This document shows, in pieces, positions 1 through 8,293 of a DNA stretch of 64,000 bases (positions within the stretch are counted from its first letter, which is position 1; each line of letters begins with the position of its first letter). The translations under genes and the position numbers were made by a program. The notes below the pieces were generated by a model, which was not told the origin of the DNA, made no database searches, and saw nothing but the letters and a program-made list of their open reading frames with translations. The DNA lies in the NCBI RefSeq assembly GCF_020252395.1, contig NZ_JADCDB010000003.1, positions 1 through 64,000 of the forward strand, read 5' to 3'. This DNA comes from Aestuariivirga sp. (GTDB taxonomy: Bacteria > Pseudomonadota > Alphaproteobacteria > Rhizobiales > Aestuariivirgaceae).

Positions 1-139
1 GACGCTCAGAACACGTTCACGCAGATCTTGAGAATAGGCAACTCCCATCGCAGGTCTCCATGCCGAATCAACATGAACACTGAATCACCAAACAGGCCCT
101 AAGAAAATCCGCGATTCCGCTAAGCGTGAAAATGCTCTA
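1..139 (-). mobile_element. End of an IS630-type insertion sequence, cut by the window edge
   Basis: On the minus strand an ATG at 48-46 opens a frame reading MGVAYSQDLRERVLSV to the window edge, the typical N-terminus of an IS630-family transposase. The roughly 90 bases between this start and the TA at 138-139 would be the element's terminal sequence. IS630 elements insert at TA dinucleotides. Only 16 codons of transposase are visible, so the family call rests on that N-terminus and on the abrupt switch to a truncated reading frame at about 140. Confidence 0.6.
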
Positions 140-292
140 GTGCGCGTCGGCTGCCGTTTCGAACGGCTCGGCCCGGAGATCATCCTGGATCGTGGCCTAC
201 GCACGGTTGCCGCGCTCTTCCCTGTCGGCGCGGACGCGTCGGATGCGCTGCGTCAAGGGCTTATCCGCCGAGGGCAATGCGCCGCCGCCTGA
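140..292 (+). pseudogene. C-terminal remnant of a probable acyl-homoserine-lactone synthase (LuxI family)
   Basis: An open frame of about 50 codons runs from the edge of the IS630-like end to a TGA at 290-292. It reads VRVGCRFERLGPEIILDR and continues RGLRTVAALFPV. This resembles the last part of LuxI-family autoinducer synthases, where an R-x-G...RLGP segment is followed by a small-residue loop and a V-A-x-L-x-P-V strand. The catalytic N-terminal half is absent, presumably lost to the IS insertion, so it should be non-functional. A LuxR-type receptor lies at the far end of the same gene run. The assignment comes from a short stretch and could be wrong; a GNAT-like C-terminus is the main alternative. 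Confidence 0.45.
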
Positions 293-371
293 CGGTCGTA
301 CGGCCGTCGCTTCAGTGGAAATAGCCTTATCGGAACGGTACCGAGATCCCTGATATCAAAGGACAGAGGAC
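293..371 (+). promoter_or_regulatory. Leader region of the biosynthetic gene run
   Basis: This short gap holds a perfect 8-base palindrome CGGTACCG at 336-343, inside a wider TCGG...CCGA dyad (330-344), about 30 bases before the first start codon. A purine-rich ribosome binding site AGAGGA is at 365-370. The palindrome is a plausible operator for the LuxR-type regulator, but no canonical lux box was recognised. Confidence 0.3.
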
Positions 372-1661
372 ATGATGGCACAGGAACTTAAATGCCTAGC
401 ACTGATCGGCTGTGGCGACGAGCGCTATCGGTCGTACCTACTTGAGCAGATCAGCGAAGGCTATGACATCTGGCTGATCGATACGGCAGAGCCGACCTGG
501 CAACGCACCCGGCTGCGCGGGGCCACGCGAATCGAGGCATTCCGCCCCGACCTGATCGAGGCGGCGGTTGCCGATCTAATGCAGGACGGCGGCTTAGACG
601 GCATCGTCTGCTGGGATGAACGCTACGTTCTTGTGGCCGCAGACTGTGCGGCACTGTTCCGGCTGCCGACGCCGGGCGCGTTGGGAATTCGCGGCTGCCG
701 CGACAAAGCGCTGTGCCGCACGCGGCTCACTGAGGCGGGGTTACCGCAGCCCCGCTCCCGGCAGTGCTACGACGCGGAAGATGCCGCTAGCTTCGCCGAG
801 ACGGTCGGCTATTCCTGCGTAGTTAAACCGCGCGACATGGGAGGGAGCATCGGCGTTGCCCTAGTGACAGGCCCCGCAGACCTACGCCAGGCCTTCGGCA
901 GGGCTCAGGCCGCCAGTCGCAGCGGATCCGACCGCAGCCTGACCGGTGTCCTGGTCGAGGAGTTCATCGCCGAAGGCCCGGAGATCAGCATCGACGGCAT
1001 CTATTTCAGCGGCCGGTACACGCCGCTCTTCGTCGGGCGGAAATCGGTGGGCATGGCACCGTTCTTCGAGGAGATTGCGCATCTTGTCGACGCGGCAGAC
1101 CCGCTGCTGGACGATGCGGTGCTGCGCGACGTGCTTAACCGCGCACACGCCGCCATCTGCTTCGGCGACGGCATCACCCATACCGAGTTGAAACTGACCG
1201 CGAACGGTCCCGTAATCATAGAGATTAACGGGCGGCTGGGAGGCGACTTCATCCCCTGGCTGGCCACGCTGGCGATGGGGATGCGGCCCGGTCTTCTTGC
1301 CGGCCAGGTTGCCGCGGGCGACCCGGTCACCCTGCCGTCAAGGGGCGCAGGCCGCGGCTGTGCTGCCATCGCATTCCGATACCCCGACCGCAACCTCACC
1401 GTGGCCGAGGTCATGGCACCCGAGGCGCGGATCCTGGGTCTGGCGCAGGGAAGCGCCACTCGCCTTGCCCGACCTGGCGACATTGTCGGTCTGCCGCCGG
1501 AGCACCACCTCGGGCGTGTCGGTTACGCCATCGCGCATGGCCCTGATCCCGCCGACTGCGTGACCCTCGCCGCTAGTCTCGCGACCGAGTTCGACTGGCG
1601 TGCCGCGACCCCGTCCGGCACCGGTACCACGGTCGGTGCCCTTTCAACGAGCGAGATTTGA
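372..1661 (+). CDS. ATP-grasp ligase (first of three)
   Basis: ATP-grasp enzymes join a carboxylate, activated as acyl phosphate, to an amine or similar nucleophile. In this 429-residue protein an N-terminal pre-ATP domain (about 1-110) precedes the ATP-binding lysine segment VVKPRDMGGSIGV (150-162), VEEFIAEGPEISID (195-208) and the metal-binding ELKL...IEINGRLGGD (272-292). It resembles L-amino-acid ligases and carnosine-synthase-like enzymes. The start may be ATG 372 or ATG 375, the latter better spaced from AGAGGA. The next gene follows after 4 bases. The inferred role is an amide or hydrazide bond in the cluster product; the substrate is unknown. Confidence 0.85.
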   Translation: MMAQELKCLALIGCGDERYRSYLLEQISEGYDIWLIDTAEPTWQRTRLRGATRIEAFRPDLIEAAVADLMQDGGLDGIVCWDERYVLVAADCAALFRLPTPGALGIRGCRDKALCRTRLTEAGLPQPRSRQCYDAEDAASFAETVGYSCVVKPRDMGGSIGVALVTGPADLRQAFGRAQAASRSGSDRSLTGVLVEEFIAEGPEISIDGIYFSGRYTPLFVGRKSVGMAPFFEEIAHLVDAADPLLDDAVLRDVLNRAHAAICFGDGITHTELKLTANGPVIIEINGRLGGDFIPWLATLAMGMRPGLLAGQVAAGDPVTLPSRGAGRGCAAIAFRYPDRNLTVAEVMAPEARILGLAQGSATRLARPGDIVGLPPEHHLGRVGYAIAHGPDPADCVTLAASLATEFDWRAATPSGTGTTVGALSTSEI

Positions 1662-1665
1662 CATC

Positions 1666-3321
1666 ATGATCACGCATGATCTGAACTTTGACGTCATCAT
1701 GATCGGCGCCGGTCCGGGCAACCTCGCCTTGGCCGCCATGCTCGATGAAACCTCGCCGGCCATCGCGGCCCGCAGCGTAATGCTCGAAGCCTGCGAGACG
1801 ATCGCCTGGCAGCCCGGACTGATGGTCCCCGGCGCGCTCAGCCAGGTGAATTACGTCAAGGACCTCGCGACCCTTCGCGATCCCAAAAGCCGGTTCACCT
1901 TCCTCAACTACCTGCATTCAACAGGACAGATCGACGATTTCATCAACATGGGCAGCGCATTCCCGTTGCGCGAGGAGGTTTCGCGCTACCATGCGTGGGT
2001 CGCAGACCTGCTTACCAACGTGCGGCTAAAGCTCGGGCAGCGGGTGACGCAGGTGGCTCCGATCCGCGAAGGACACCGTATCACCGGATGGCGCGTCGAG
2101 ACCGAGGCCAGGCTTTCGCTGACAGCACGTCATGTTGTCATCGGAATCGGGCGAGAAGCCCGCATTCCGCAGGAGCTGATGGACCTTCCGGACGATCGCA
2201 TCATCCACTCCACCGCCTTCATGCAGCGTATCGGACGGTTTGCCCCCGAGGCAATCCGCTCCGTCGCCATCATCGGCAGCGCCCAGAGTGCCGCCGAGAT
2301 GACGCTGGAAATCGGACGACGTTTTCCCGACGCCAAGCGAACGATGATCATGCGCTCAATCGGGCTGATGGGCTACGAGACCAGCAAGTTCACCAACGAG
2401 TACTTCTATCCCGACTTCATCGACAGCTTCAATGCGCTGCCCGGGGAGGACCGCGCGCTGGTGCTCGAGCAGATGCACCGCGCCAACTACGCGGGTCTTG
2501 CGCCGCATACCGTCGAGGCGCTCTATGCACAGCGATATCAGCGGAAGCTCGACGGACGGGGTGACCTCGAAATCCGGCCGCTGACCTGGATCCGCCACGC
2601 CATGGTGGATGACGCAGCGGTGACAATGCGCCTGCATTCGAAGCTCGATGGCCCGAGCGAAGCTCGGTTTGATCTCGTGCTGCTTGGCACCGGTTTCGAC
2701 CCGCAGATGCCGCGACTGATCCTCGAGACTGCCCGCGCCGCGGGCGTCGACGAGGTCATCATCGATCGCTTCTACCGGCTCGAACTCGGGGCGCAGGGTT
2801 CTGAGTCCGCGATGTGCTTCGTCCTCGGTGTCAACGAAGGCACCCATGGAATCGCTGACTCCCTTCTCAGCGTTCAAAGTGTGCGGGCACAGGAGGTCGG
2901 CGCGCTGATCCAGCGGAATTCGCTGCGCCGCTGCGCCGCCGATCAGCGCGTCAAGCGCTTCGACCCGAAGATGCTGGTGCACGAAAACGGGCTGCGAGCT
3001 CAGCGTCTGCTGCCGTTCCCGCTGACCACTCCCTTCGAGAGCTCTTGGTGCATCTTGGCTCCGGGCAGCGCCTCCACCCCACATGCGCACCACGAATATG
3101 AGATCTTCGTTGCCCTCGAAGGCGAAGCCGTCATCGAGATGGATGGCGAGGAAGTGACCTTGACCCGCGGCGACACCGTCTACTTCGAGCCGGGCGCCCG
3201 CCACCGCGTCGTGAACCGCGGGACGACGGACTTCATCATGTACAGCATCTGGTGGGACGACGCCATGAGTCTTCGTCAGCTCGCCGCCTCGATGCTGCCC
3301 GAAAGGAATGTGGCGTCATGA
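1666..3321 (+). CDS. Lysine/ornithine N-hydroxylase fused to a C-terminal cupin domain
   Basis: Residues 1 to about 440 are an FAD- and NADPH-dependent amino-acid N-monooxygenase of the SidA/IucD/PvdA family: FAD motif GAGPGN (14-19), WQPGLM (48-53), NADPH-site IIGSAQSAAE (202-211), GTGFDP (341-346) and HGIADSLLS (394-402). Residues about 445-545 form a cupin with probable metal ligands H473, H475, E479 and H513. ATG 1666 was chosen because it starts just before the FAD motif and just after the previous stop; an upstream in-frame start at 1600 would overlap the ligase. In hydrazine-forming pathways such as Spb38/Spb40 the hydroxylase is separate and the cupin is fused to the MetRS-like protein, so this arrangement is unusual. 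Likely product: N6-hydroxylysine or N5-hydroxyornithine. The gene overlaps the next by ATGA. Confidence 0.88.
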   Translation: MITHDLNFDVIMIGAGPGNLALAAMLDETSPAIAARSVMLEACETIAWQPGLMVPGALSQVNYVKDLATLRDPKSRFTFLNYLHSTGQIDDFINMGSAFPLREEVSRYHAWVADLLTNVRLKLGQRVTQVAPIREGHRITGWRVETEARLSLTARHVVIGIGREARIPQELMDLPDDRIIHSTAFMQRIGRFAPEAIRSVAIIGSAQSAAEMTLEIGRRFPDAKRTMIMRSIGLMGYETSKFTNEYFYPDFIDSFNALPGEDRALVLEQMHRANYAGLAPHTVEALYAQRYQRKLDGRGDLEIRPLTWIRHAMVDDAAVTMRLHSKLDGPSEARFDLVLLGTGFDPQMPRLILETARAAGVDEVIIDRFYRLELGAQGSESAMCFVLGVNEGTHGIADSLLSVQSVRAQEVGALIQRNSLRRCAADQRVKRFDPKMLVHENGLRAQRLLPFPLTTPFESSWCILAPGSASTPHAHHEYEIFVALEGEAVIEMDGEEVTLTRGDTVYFEPGARHRVVNRGTTDFIMYSIWWDDAMSLRQLAASMLPERNVAS

Positions 3322-4850
3322 CCGTGCCCAACAACCGCCTGCTGATCATCGGCCCGCCCCCGACTCCGAACGGCGACCTGCACATCGGACACATAGCGGG
3401 TCCATACATGAGCGCCGACGTTCTGCGCCGATGGGTCCTGCTGCAAGGCGGCGAGGCCGAGTTCGTGACCGGCACCGACGACAGCCAGACCTTCACCGTC
3501 GCGTCGGCGCGCAAGCTCGGGATTGAGCCAGCGACGCTTGCGGCGCAATCAACCGCGGCCATCCGGCGCTCGCTCGACCAAGCGCTCATCCGGATCGACG
3601 GTTTCGCCCCCTTCGACGCGGGTTATGAGGCTGCGGTGCGCGCCTTCCTCGATCCGCTGCATGCTGCGGGCAAGCTGGTGAAGAAGACGCGGTTCCTGCC
3701 GTGGGACACGCAGGAGGCGTGTTTTGTCGTCGAGGGGCTGGTGGCGGGCGAATGTCCGCACTGCCTCGCCGAGTCGCGCGGCGGGCTCTGCGAAAGCTGC
3801 GGGCAGCCCGTCGCCTGCGAGACCCTGCGCAATCCGCATTCCGTACTGTCCGGCAATCGCGACCTGGAGTTCCACGAGACGGAAATCCTCGTTCTGGAAC
3901 TGGAGCCGCTGCGCGGGCGGATTGAAGCATACTACAACCCCGAACGCCTGGCCGCGCTTCGCCCCGGTGCCCGCCGCATCATCTCACAGGCCCTTGCGGG
4001 CCCGCTGCCGGATTTCCCGGTGACCTACCCGCTGGCCTGGGGAATTCCGGCGTGCTACGACGAAGTGCCTGGGCAGGTCTTCAACGCTTGGGCTGAAGGC
4101 ATGGCGGCGTCGATGTACTGCACGGCGGCGGCCCGCGACGGTGCCGTCCAGACCGGCTTGCAAGCTTGGCAGGACAGGCACACTGACCTTGTCTACTTCC
4201 TCGGGCTCGACAACGTATACTTTTGGGGTGTGACGCACTTGGCGATGCTGCTCGCGCACGACGGGCGCTTCATGCTGCCCGTCAACTACTATTCGAACCA
4301 CTTCTACGAGTTGGACGACGAAAAGATATCCACAAGCCGCGGCCATGTCGTCCTGATGGGCGACCTTCTGCAGGAATTCGGTGCATCGGCGGTGCGGTTC
4401 TTCCTTTGCTGGACCGCCCCAGAAGCGACCGAGCGGTCGTTCTCGCGCGACGCCTTCGTGCGGGTAACGGATCGCTGCCTCGTCGCGCCTTGGAACCGCA
4501 TCTTTATGGCCGTGCAGCCGGTGGAGATCACGCCGCAGGACCGGGTGGCTGCGGCGGCGGACATCGCGTTGATGCTGGCCGAGATGATTGGCCACATGTC
4601 GCTCGCATCCTTCTCGACGGCCGGCGCAGCACGCATGCTGGCTAAGCATCTCGGGCGGCTCGACCGGATGGCTGCGTCGCTGCCGCCAGGTGACGCTGGC
4701 CAGCTGGCGGCGCAGTTCCAGGCTCTCGCATGGCTGGCCGACCCGATCCTGAAGCAAGGGGATGTCACCACGACACGCGAGGAGTGGATGCCTCGGCCGC
4801 TCGCCCTATGGCTCGACCCTGAGACGCCCGGCCCCCGGGACGCCGCGTGA
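3318..4850 (+). CDS. Methionyl-tRNA-synthetase-like protein, candidate hydrazine (N-N bond) synthetase
   Basis: This 510-residue protein has a class I synthetase core: HIGH motif LHIGH (21-25), a zinc knuckle CPHC...CESC (146-161), GLDNVYFWG (296-304) and a KMSKS-like KISTS (336-340). The C-terminal third is degenerate relative to the anticodon-binding domain of housekeeping MetRS. Known relatives in N-N bond biosynthesis (Spb40, PyrN) activate an amino acid and couple it to an N-hydroxylated amine with help from a cupin domain. Here the cupin is on the upstream hydroxylase, so the two proteins would have to cooperate. The start overlaps the previous stop (ATGA). It is unlikely to be the cell's MetRS, given its context and divergence. 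The partner amino acid cannot be read from sequence. Confidence 0.82.
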   Translation: MTVPNNRLLIIGPPPTPNGDLHIGHIAGPYMSADVLRRWVLLQGGEAEFVTGTDDSQTFTVASARKLGIEPATLAAQSTAAIRRSLDQALIRIDGFAPFDAGYEAAVRAFLDPLHAAGKLVKKTRFLPWDTQEACFVVEGLVAGECPHCLAESRGGLCESCGQPVACETLRNPHSVLSGNRDLEFHETEILVLELEPLRGRIEAYYNPERLAALRPGARRIISQALAGPLPDFPVTYPLAWGIPACYDEVPGQVFNAWAEGMAASMYCTAAARDGAVQTGLQAWQDRHTDLVYFLGLDNVYFWGVTHLAMLLAHDGRFMLPVNYYSNHFYELDDEKISTSRGHVVLMGDLLQEFGASAVRFFLCWTAPEATERSFSRDAFVRVTDRCLVAPWNRIFMAVQPVEITPQDRVAAAADIALMLAEMIGHMSLASFSTAGAARMLAKHLGRLDRMAASLPPGDAGQLAAQFQALAWLADPILKQGDVTTTREEWMPRPLALWLDPETPGPRDAA

Positions 4851-5767
4851 TGGCAAGGATCGCTATCGTCGGCGGTGGTGTCCTCGGGCTGTTGGCGGCG
4901 TTCTGGGCGCTGCGCCAGGGCGACACCGTCGACCTCGTCGATCCCGGAGACGACGGTGCGATCTCTTGGAATGGCGCCCGAATCGTTCGCGATCCGCGCA
5001 TCGGCGCAGGCGACAACACGCGGCCCTGGAGCGCGGTGCTCAAGCTTCTGGGGCACGGCGCGGTCGATGCGCGTCCTGTCGTGCATCTGGAAGATGCGCA
5101 CCAGGTCGCCGAACCCCTGGCCTTCTGTCTCGATACCGCGCGGGTGCGCGTGCTCCTCCACGCCAGGCTGGACGCCGAGCCGCATTTCACCTGGCATCGC
5201 ACCAAAGTCATGCGGATCGAGGCTGAAGGTCGCGCCCTGCGGCTTGCGGACGGGCAGCTGATGCGCCCCGATGCCGCGATCGTGGCGGCGGGACAGGGCA
5301 GTGCCGACCTTGCTGGAGATCCAGGGGCCATCCAGATGCGTTGGCAGGTTTGCGCCGAGCTCCCGCGCGTTCCCCCCGCGGTCCGTACGCCGTTCGTTCA
5401 GCATAAGGCCGGGCATGGACTCTGGGGGACGCCCGCGGTAGGCGCCCAACCCGCGAAGATCAGCGCCTCGGACCTTTGTTTCGACAGTCGCGCGGAAGCG
5501 GAGGCCTTCGTTGCCTCGCCGGTCGGGCGCGGTGCGTTCCTCGTTCGCGCACGGCAGTTGCCGGAGGCGGTCGCAGTCTGCCCGGACAGCATAACCGAAG
5601 GCGACGTTTGCTGGCGCATCGACAGCTATGCCGCCAGCCTTGCCCCCCGGATCCGGCAAATCGGGCGGACCACCCTGCACCTTGCCTGCGACGGCGGTCT
5701 GTTCAAACGCGCGCCAATGGTGGCGGAGGCGCTGCTCGAAACCCTGAAACCGGGAGTGATGATGTGA
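4850..5767 (+). CDS. Small FAD-dependent amine oxidase (D-amino-acid/glycine-oxidase fold), Spb39-like
   Basis: This 305-residue flavoprotein opens directly with a Rossmann FAD motif (GGGVLG, 8-13), followed by an acidic strand end LVDPGD. The body matches the DAO/glycine oxidase superfamily in length and layout, with a C-terminal FAD-contact segment around LACDGGLF. In known hydrazine pathways an oxidase of this class (Spb39) cleaves the lysine-derived hydrazine to release a hydrazino acid such as hydrazinoacetate. Its position directly after the MetRS-like gene, with a TGATG junction, supports the same role. A GTG at 4847 is an alternative start. The assignment to the Spb39 step is inference. 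Confidence 0.78.
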   Translation: MARIAIVGGGVLGLLAAFWALRQGDTVDLVDPGDDGAISWNGARIVRDPRIGAGDNTRPWSAVLKLLGHGAVDARPVVHLEDAHQVAEPLAFCLDTARVRVLLHARLDAEPHFTWHRTKVMRIEAEGRALRLADGQLMRPDAAIVAAGQGSADLAGDPGAIQMRWQVCAELPRVPPAVRTPFVQHKAGHGLWGTPAVGAQPAKISASDLCFDSRAEAEAFVASPVGRGAFLVRARQLPEAVAVCPDSITEGDVCWRIDSYAASLAPRIRQIGRTTLHLACDGGLFKRAPMVAEALLETLKPGVMM

Positions 5768-7029
5768 CCCGACGCATCCTTTTCATCGAAGCCGTGCAGT
5801 ACGGCACCTACTACGCCGACCGCTATGCGCATATCTGCAAGCTTGGCTACGACGTGCACGTGCTCTACGGCACTGGCACGCTAGAGGGGCGCGACCGTGC
5901 GCATCACCGGGTCGCGGGCGAGCGCAACATCGACACACTGATCGCCGCCGCCGCCGGCTGGCACCGCGAGACTCCCTTCGACGGCATCACCACGCTGTGC
6001 GAGCCTTCCGTTCTGGCCACGGCAGAGATCGCCGCGGCGTTGGGGCTGTCCTATCCCTCGCTCGGCGCGGCGCTCTTGTCGCGAGACAAGTTCGAAATGC
6101 GCTGCGCGCATCGCGGGCTGGGCGTGCCGCACCCTCACTTCATCGGGTTGCGCGAGATTACCGACCTCGCCGCCTGGCCCGAGAGTGCCTACCCCGCCAT
6201 CGTAAAGCCCGCGATGGGATCGGCAAGCTCTTTCGTGTTCCGGGCCGATACGCCCGAAGAACTGCGGCGCTATGCGCAGCTCGTGCTGGAGAACGTCAGC
6301 ACCATGGCCGTGGCAAAGCTGGAGGCAGAGATGCCACTGCGCGATGCGCCGAGCGTGGTGGTGGAGCGCTTCCTCGACGGCTCCGAGCACCTGGTCGAGG
6401 GTTATGTCTACAACGGCTGCTTCGTGTTGGGCTCAATTGTGGATCGAATCACCCTCGAAGGCGTGACTTTCGATGACGATGTGCATCACGCGCCCTCACG
6501 GCTGTCACTCGAAGATCAGCACCGTGTGGGCGAGGTGATCGGCTTGGCCTGCACAGCACAGAAGATCGACATGGTCACCGTCCATGCGGAAGTGCGCTTC
6601 CACGAGGTCCGCCCCTACATCGTCGAGATCGGCATCCGCCCGGGTGGCGGCGGGCTGAACCTCATGGCCGGGGAATCCTTCGGCTACGACCCGCTGGACA
6701 TGGTGGCGAGGCTGGCGCTGGGGCAGATTCCGGGGCCGCGCCCGGCGGGCCCGACCGGAGTACACACTGCCGCTGCCTGCCTTATGGGTTACGAAGGGCA
6801 GATCTCCGGCATCGAAGGCGCGGAAGCGCTGCGCGACGATCCGTCGGTTTTCTTCTTTAAGCTTGTGGCTGCGGTCGGCACCGAGCTGCGGCGCCCGCCG
6901 CGCGGCAATTCCATCGTCGGGTTCCTGGGCGTCCGCGGCACCAGCTACGCCGACGTGGTTGAGACGCTGAACCGCAAGAGTGCCAAACTTCGGGTTATCG
7001 TCGAGGAGGTGGACCATGTCGGAGGCTAG
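5764..7029 (+). CDS. ATP-grasp ligase (second of three)
   Basis: This 421-residue ATP-grasp protein has the lysine segment IVKPAMGSASSFVF (146-159), VVVERFLDGSEHLVEG (198-213) and the metal-binding HAEVRF...VEIGIRPGGG (274-296). It is only distantly similar to its two paralogues here, which suggests different substrates rather than a recent duplication. GTG 5764 was chosen as start because it gives a four-base GTGA overlap with the previous stop and removes about 96 residues of low-complexity upstream translation. The first residues, TRRILFIEAVQYG, look like the first strand of a pre-ATP-grasp domain. Its inferred role is condensation of the hydrazino unit with an amino acid or carboxylic acid. 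Confidence 0.82.
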   Translation: MTRRILFIEAVQYGTYYADRYAHICKLGYDVHVLYGTGTLEGRDRAHHRVAGERNIDTLIAAAAGWHRETPFDGITTLCEPSVLATAEIAAALGLSYPSLGAALLSRDKFEMRCAHRGLGVPHPHFIGLREITDLAAWPESAYPAIVKPAMGSASSFVFRADTPEELRRYAQLVLENVSTMAVAKLEAEMPLRDAPSVVVERFLDGSEHLVEGYVYNGCFVLGSIVDRITLEGVTFDDDVHHAPSRLSLEDQHRVGEVIGLACTAQKIDMVTVHAEVRFHEVRPYIVEIGIRPGGGGLNLMAGESFGYDPLDMVARLALGQIPGPRPAGPTGVHTAAACLMGYEGQISGIEGAEALRDDPSVFFFKLVAAVGTELRRPPRGNSIVGFLGVRGTSYADVVETLNRKSAKLRVIVEEVDHVGG

Positions 7030-8293
7030 GACGATCGCCGTCGGCTACACGCAGGCCGGCCTCGCGTCGCTGAACGCGCTGCGCCCCGCCGGGTCGATCA
7101 TCGTGATCGAAGAGCCCGCCGTCGTGGCGCGGCGCGGGATCGAAGTTGCGGTCGCAGCCCTTCCGGGTGTCAACCGGGTAATCGCCGCCTGCCACACCGA
7201 TCCGGCCGCGCTCGACGCGATCCACTCGGCGCTCGCCCGCGAGGTCGTGGCGAGTGTCGTGCCCCTGAACGAATACGGCACGCCCGCGGCTGCGTATCTT
7301 TCCGAATTCTTCGGCGTGCCCGGTGCCGGGTACGAGGCGGCCCGCACGCTGCGCGACAAGCACCTGCTGCGCAGGGTTTCCGAAGCGGGCGGGATCCGCA
7401 ACCCGCGCTCGAAACCGGTCGCCTCGCTGGCCGAGGCCCGGGCCTTCGCCGCCGACCTCGGCCGCCCGGTGATCCTCAAGCCCCGCAACCGGCAGGCTTC
7501 CGTTGGCACGGTGATCGTGCGCAATCCGGCGGACCTTGTGGCGGCCTGGGACATCTGCCAGGCCCGCGACGAGGGCGTGTTGGAGCCGCAGACGGCGCTG
7601 CCGCCACTGACCCTTGTCGAGGAGTTCGTCGAGGGACGGGAATTCAGTGTCGAGGCGCTGATCCGCGACGGCAACCTGCTGTTCGCCAACGTCACCGCAA
7701 AATCGCTCTACCCCGGCGACCGCCCGATCGAGCGCATGCACCTCGTGCCCGCCGACCTGGCACCTAACGACTATGCCCGCCTGGTGGCCGATACCGCTCG
7801 TCTGGTGACGGTGACCGGCTTCGGCACCGGCATCGTGCATTGCGAATGGCTCATGAACCGGGGCGTGCCGCATCTCGTGGAATGCGCGGGCAGATTCGCC
7901 GGCGACGGGATCATCGACTTGATCTGTCGTGCCTGGGGTTTCGACATTGTGGCCGCCTACCACGCGCTCATGCGCGGCGAAGACACGGGTATACTGCCCG
8001 AGCGGCCCCGCAAGGCTGCGCTGGTGCGCTTTCTCGACGCCCCCGAGGGCCGAGTCAGACAGGTCATCCGCGACGAGGTCGCGCTAGCCGCACCGGGCAT
8101 AAAGCAGGTCCACATCTCCGTCAAGCCGGGCGATCTCGTAGCACCGCTGGTCTCGTCCTGGCAGCGTCCCGGATCGGTGACGATCGAGGCAGACGATGCC
8201 GCTGCGGCCCGCCGCCTCGCCGAGGTGGCGGCGGCCGCCATCACCATTGCCTGCGAACCCGAACAGGAGCTTGCCGATGTCGCAACGCATTGA
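7016..8293 (+). CDS. ATP-grasp ligase (third of three)
   Basis: This 425-residue ATP-grasp enzyme has ILKPRNRQASVGT (153-165), VEEFVEGREFSVE (201-213) and the catalytic segment HCEWLM...LVECAGRFAGD (275-297), in which the usual E-x-N-x-R is E-C-A-G-R. The sequence resembles BacD/carnosine-synthase-like dipeptide ligases. ATG 7016 follows a strong ribosome binding site (GAGGAGG at 7003-7009) and overlaps the previous gene by 14 bases. Three ligases in a row suggest that several amide or hydrazide bonds are formed without an NRPS. Substrates are not predictable from the motifs. Confidence 0.83.
   Translation: MSEARTIAVGYTQAGLASLNALRPAGSIIVIEEPAVVARRGIEVAVAALPGVNRVIAACHTDPAALDAIHSALAREVVASVVPLNEYGTPAAAYLSEFFGVPGAGYEAARTLRDKHLLRRVSEAGGIRNPRSKPVASLAEARAFAADLGRPVILKPRNRQASVGTVIVRNPADLVAAWDICQARDEGVLEPQTALPPLTLVEEFVEGREFSVEALIRDGNLLFANVTAKSLYPGDRPIERMHLVPADLAPNDYARLVADTARLVTVTGFGTGIVHCEWLMNRGVPHLVECAGRFAGDGIIDLICRAWGFDIVAAYHALMRGEDTGILPERPRKAALVRFLDAPEGRVRQVIRDEVALAAPGIKQVHISVKPGDLVAPLVSSWQRPGSVTIEADDAAAARRLAEVAAAAITIACEPEQELADVATH

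Noticed and set aside
3318-4850. A duplicate housekeeping methionyl-tRNA synthetase
   Set aside because: It is embedded and translationally coupled with an N-hydroxylase-cupin gene and an amine oxidase, and its C-terminal anticodon-binding part is degenerate.
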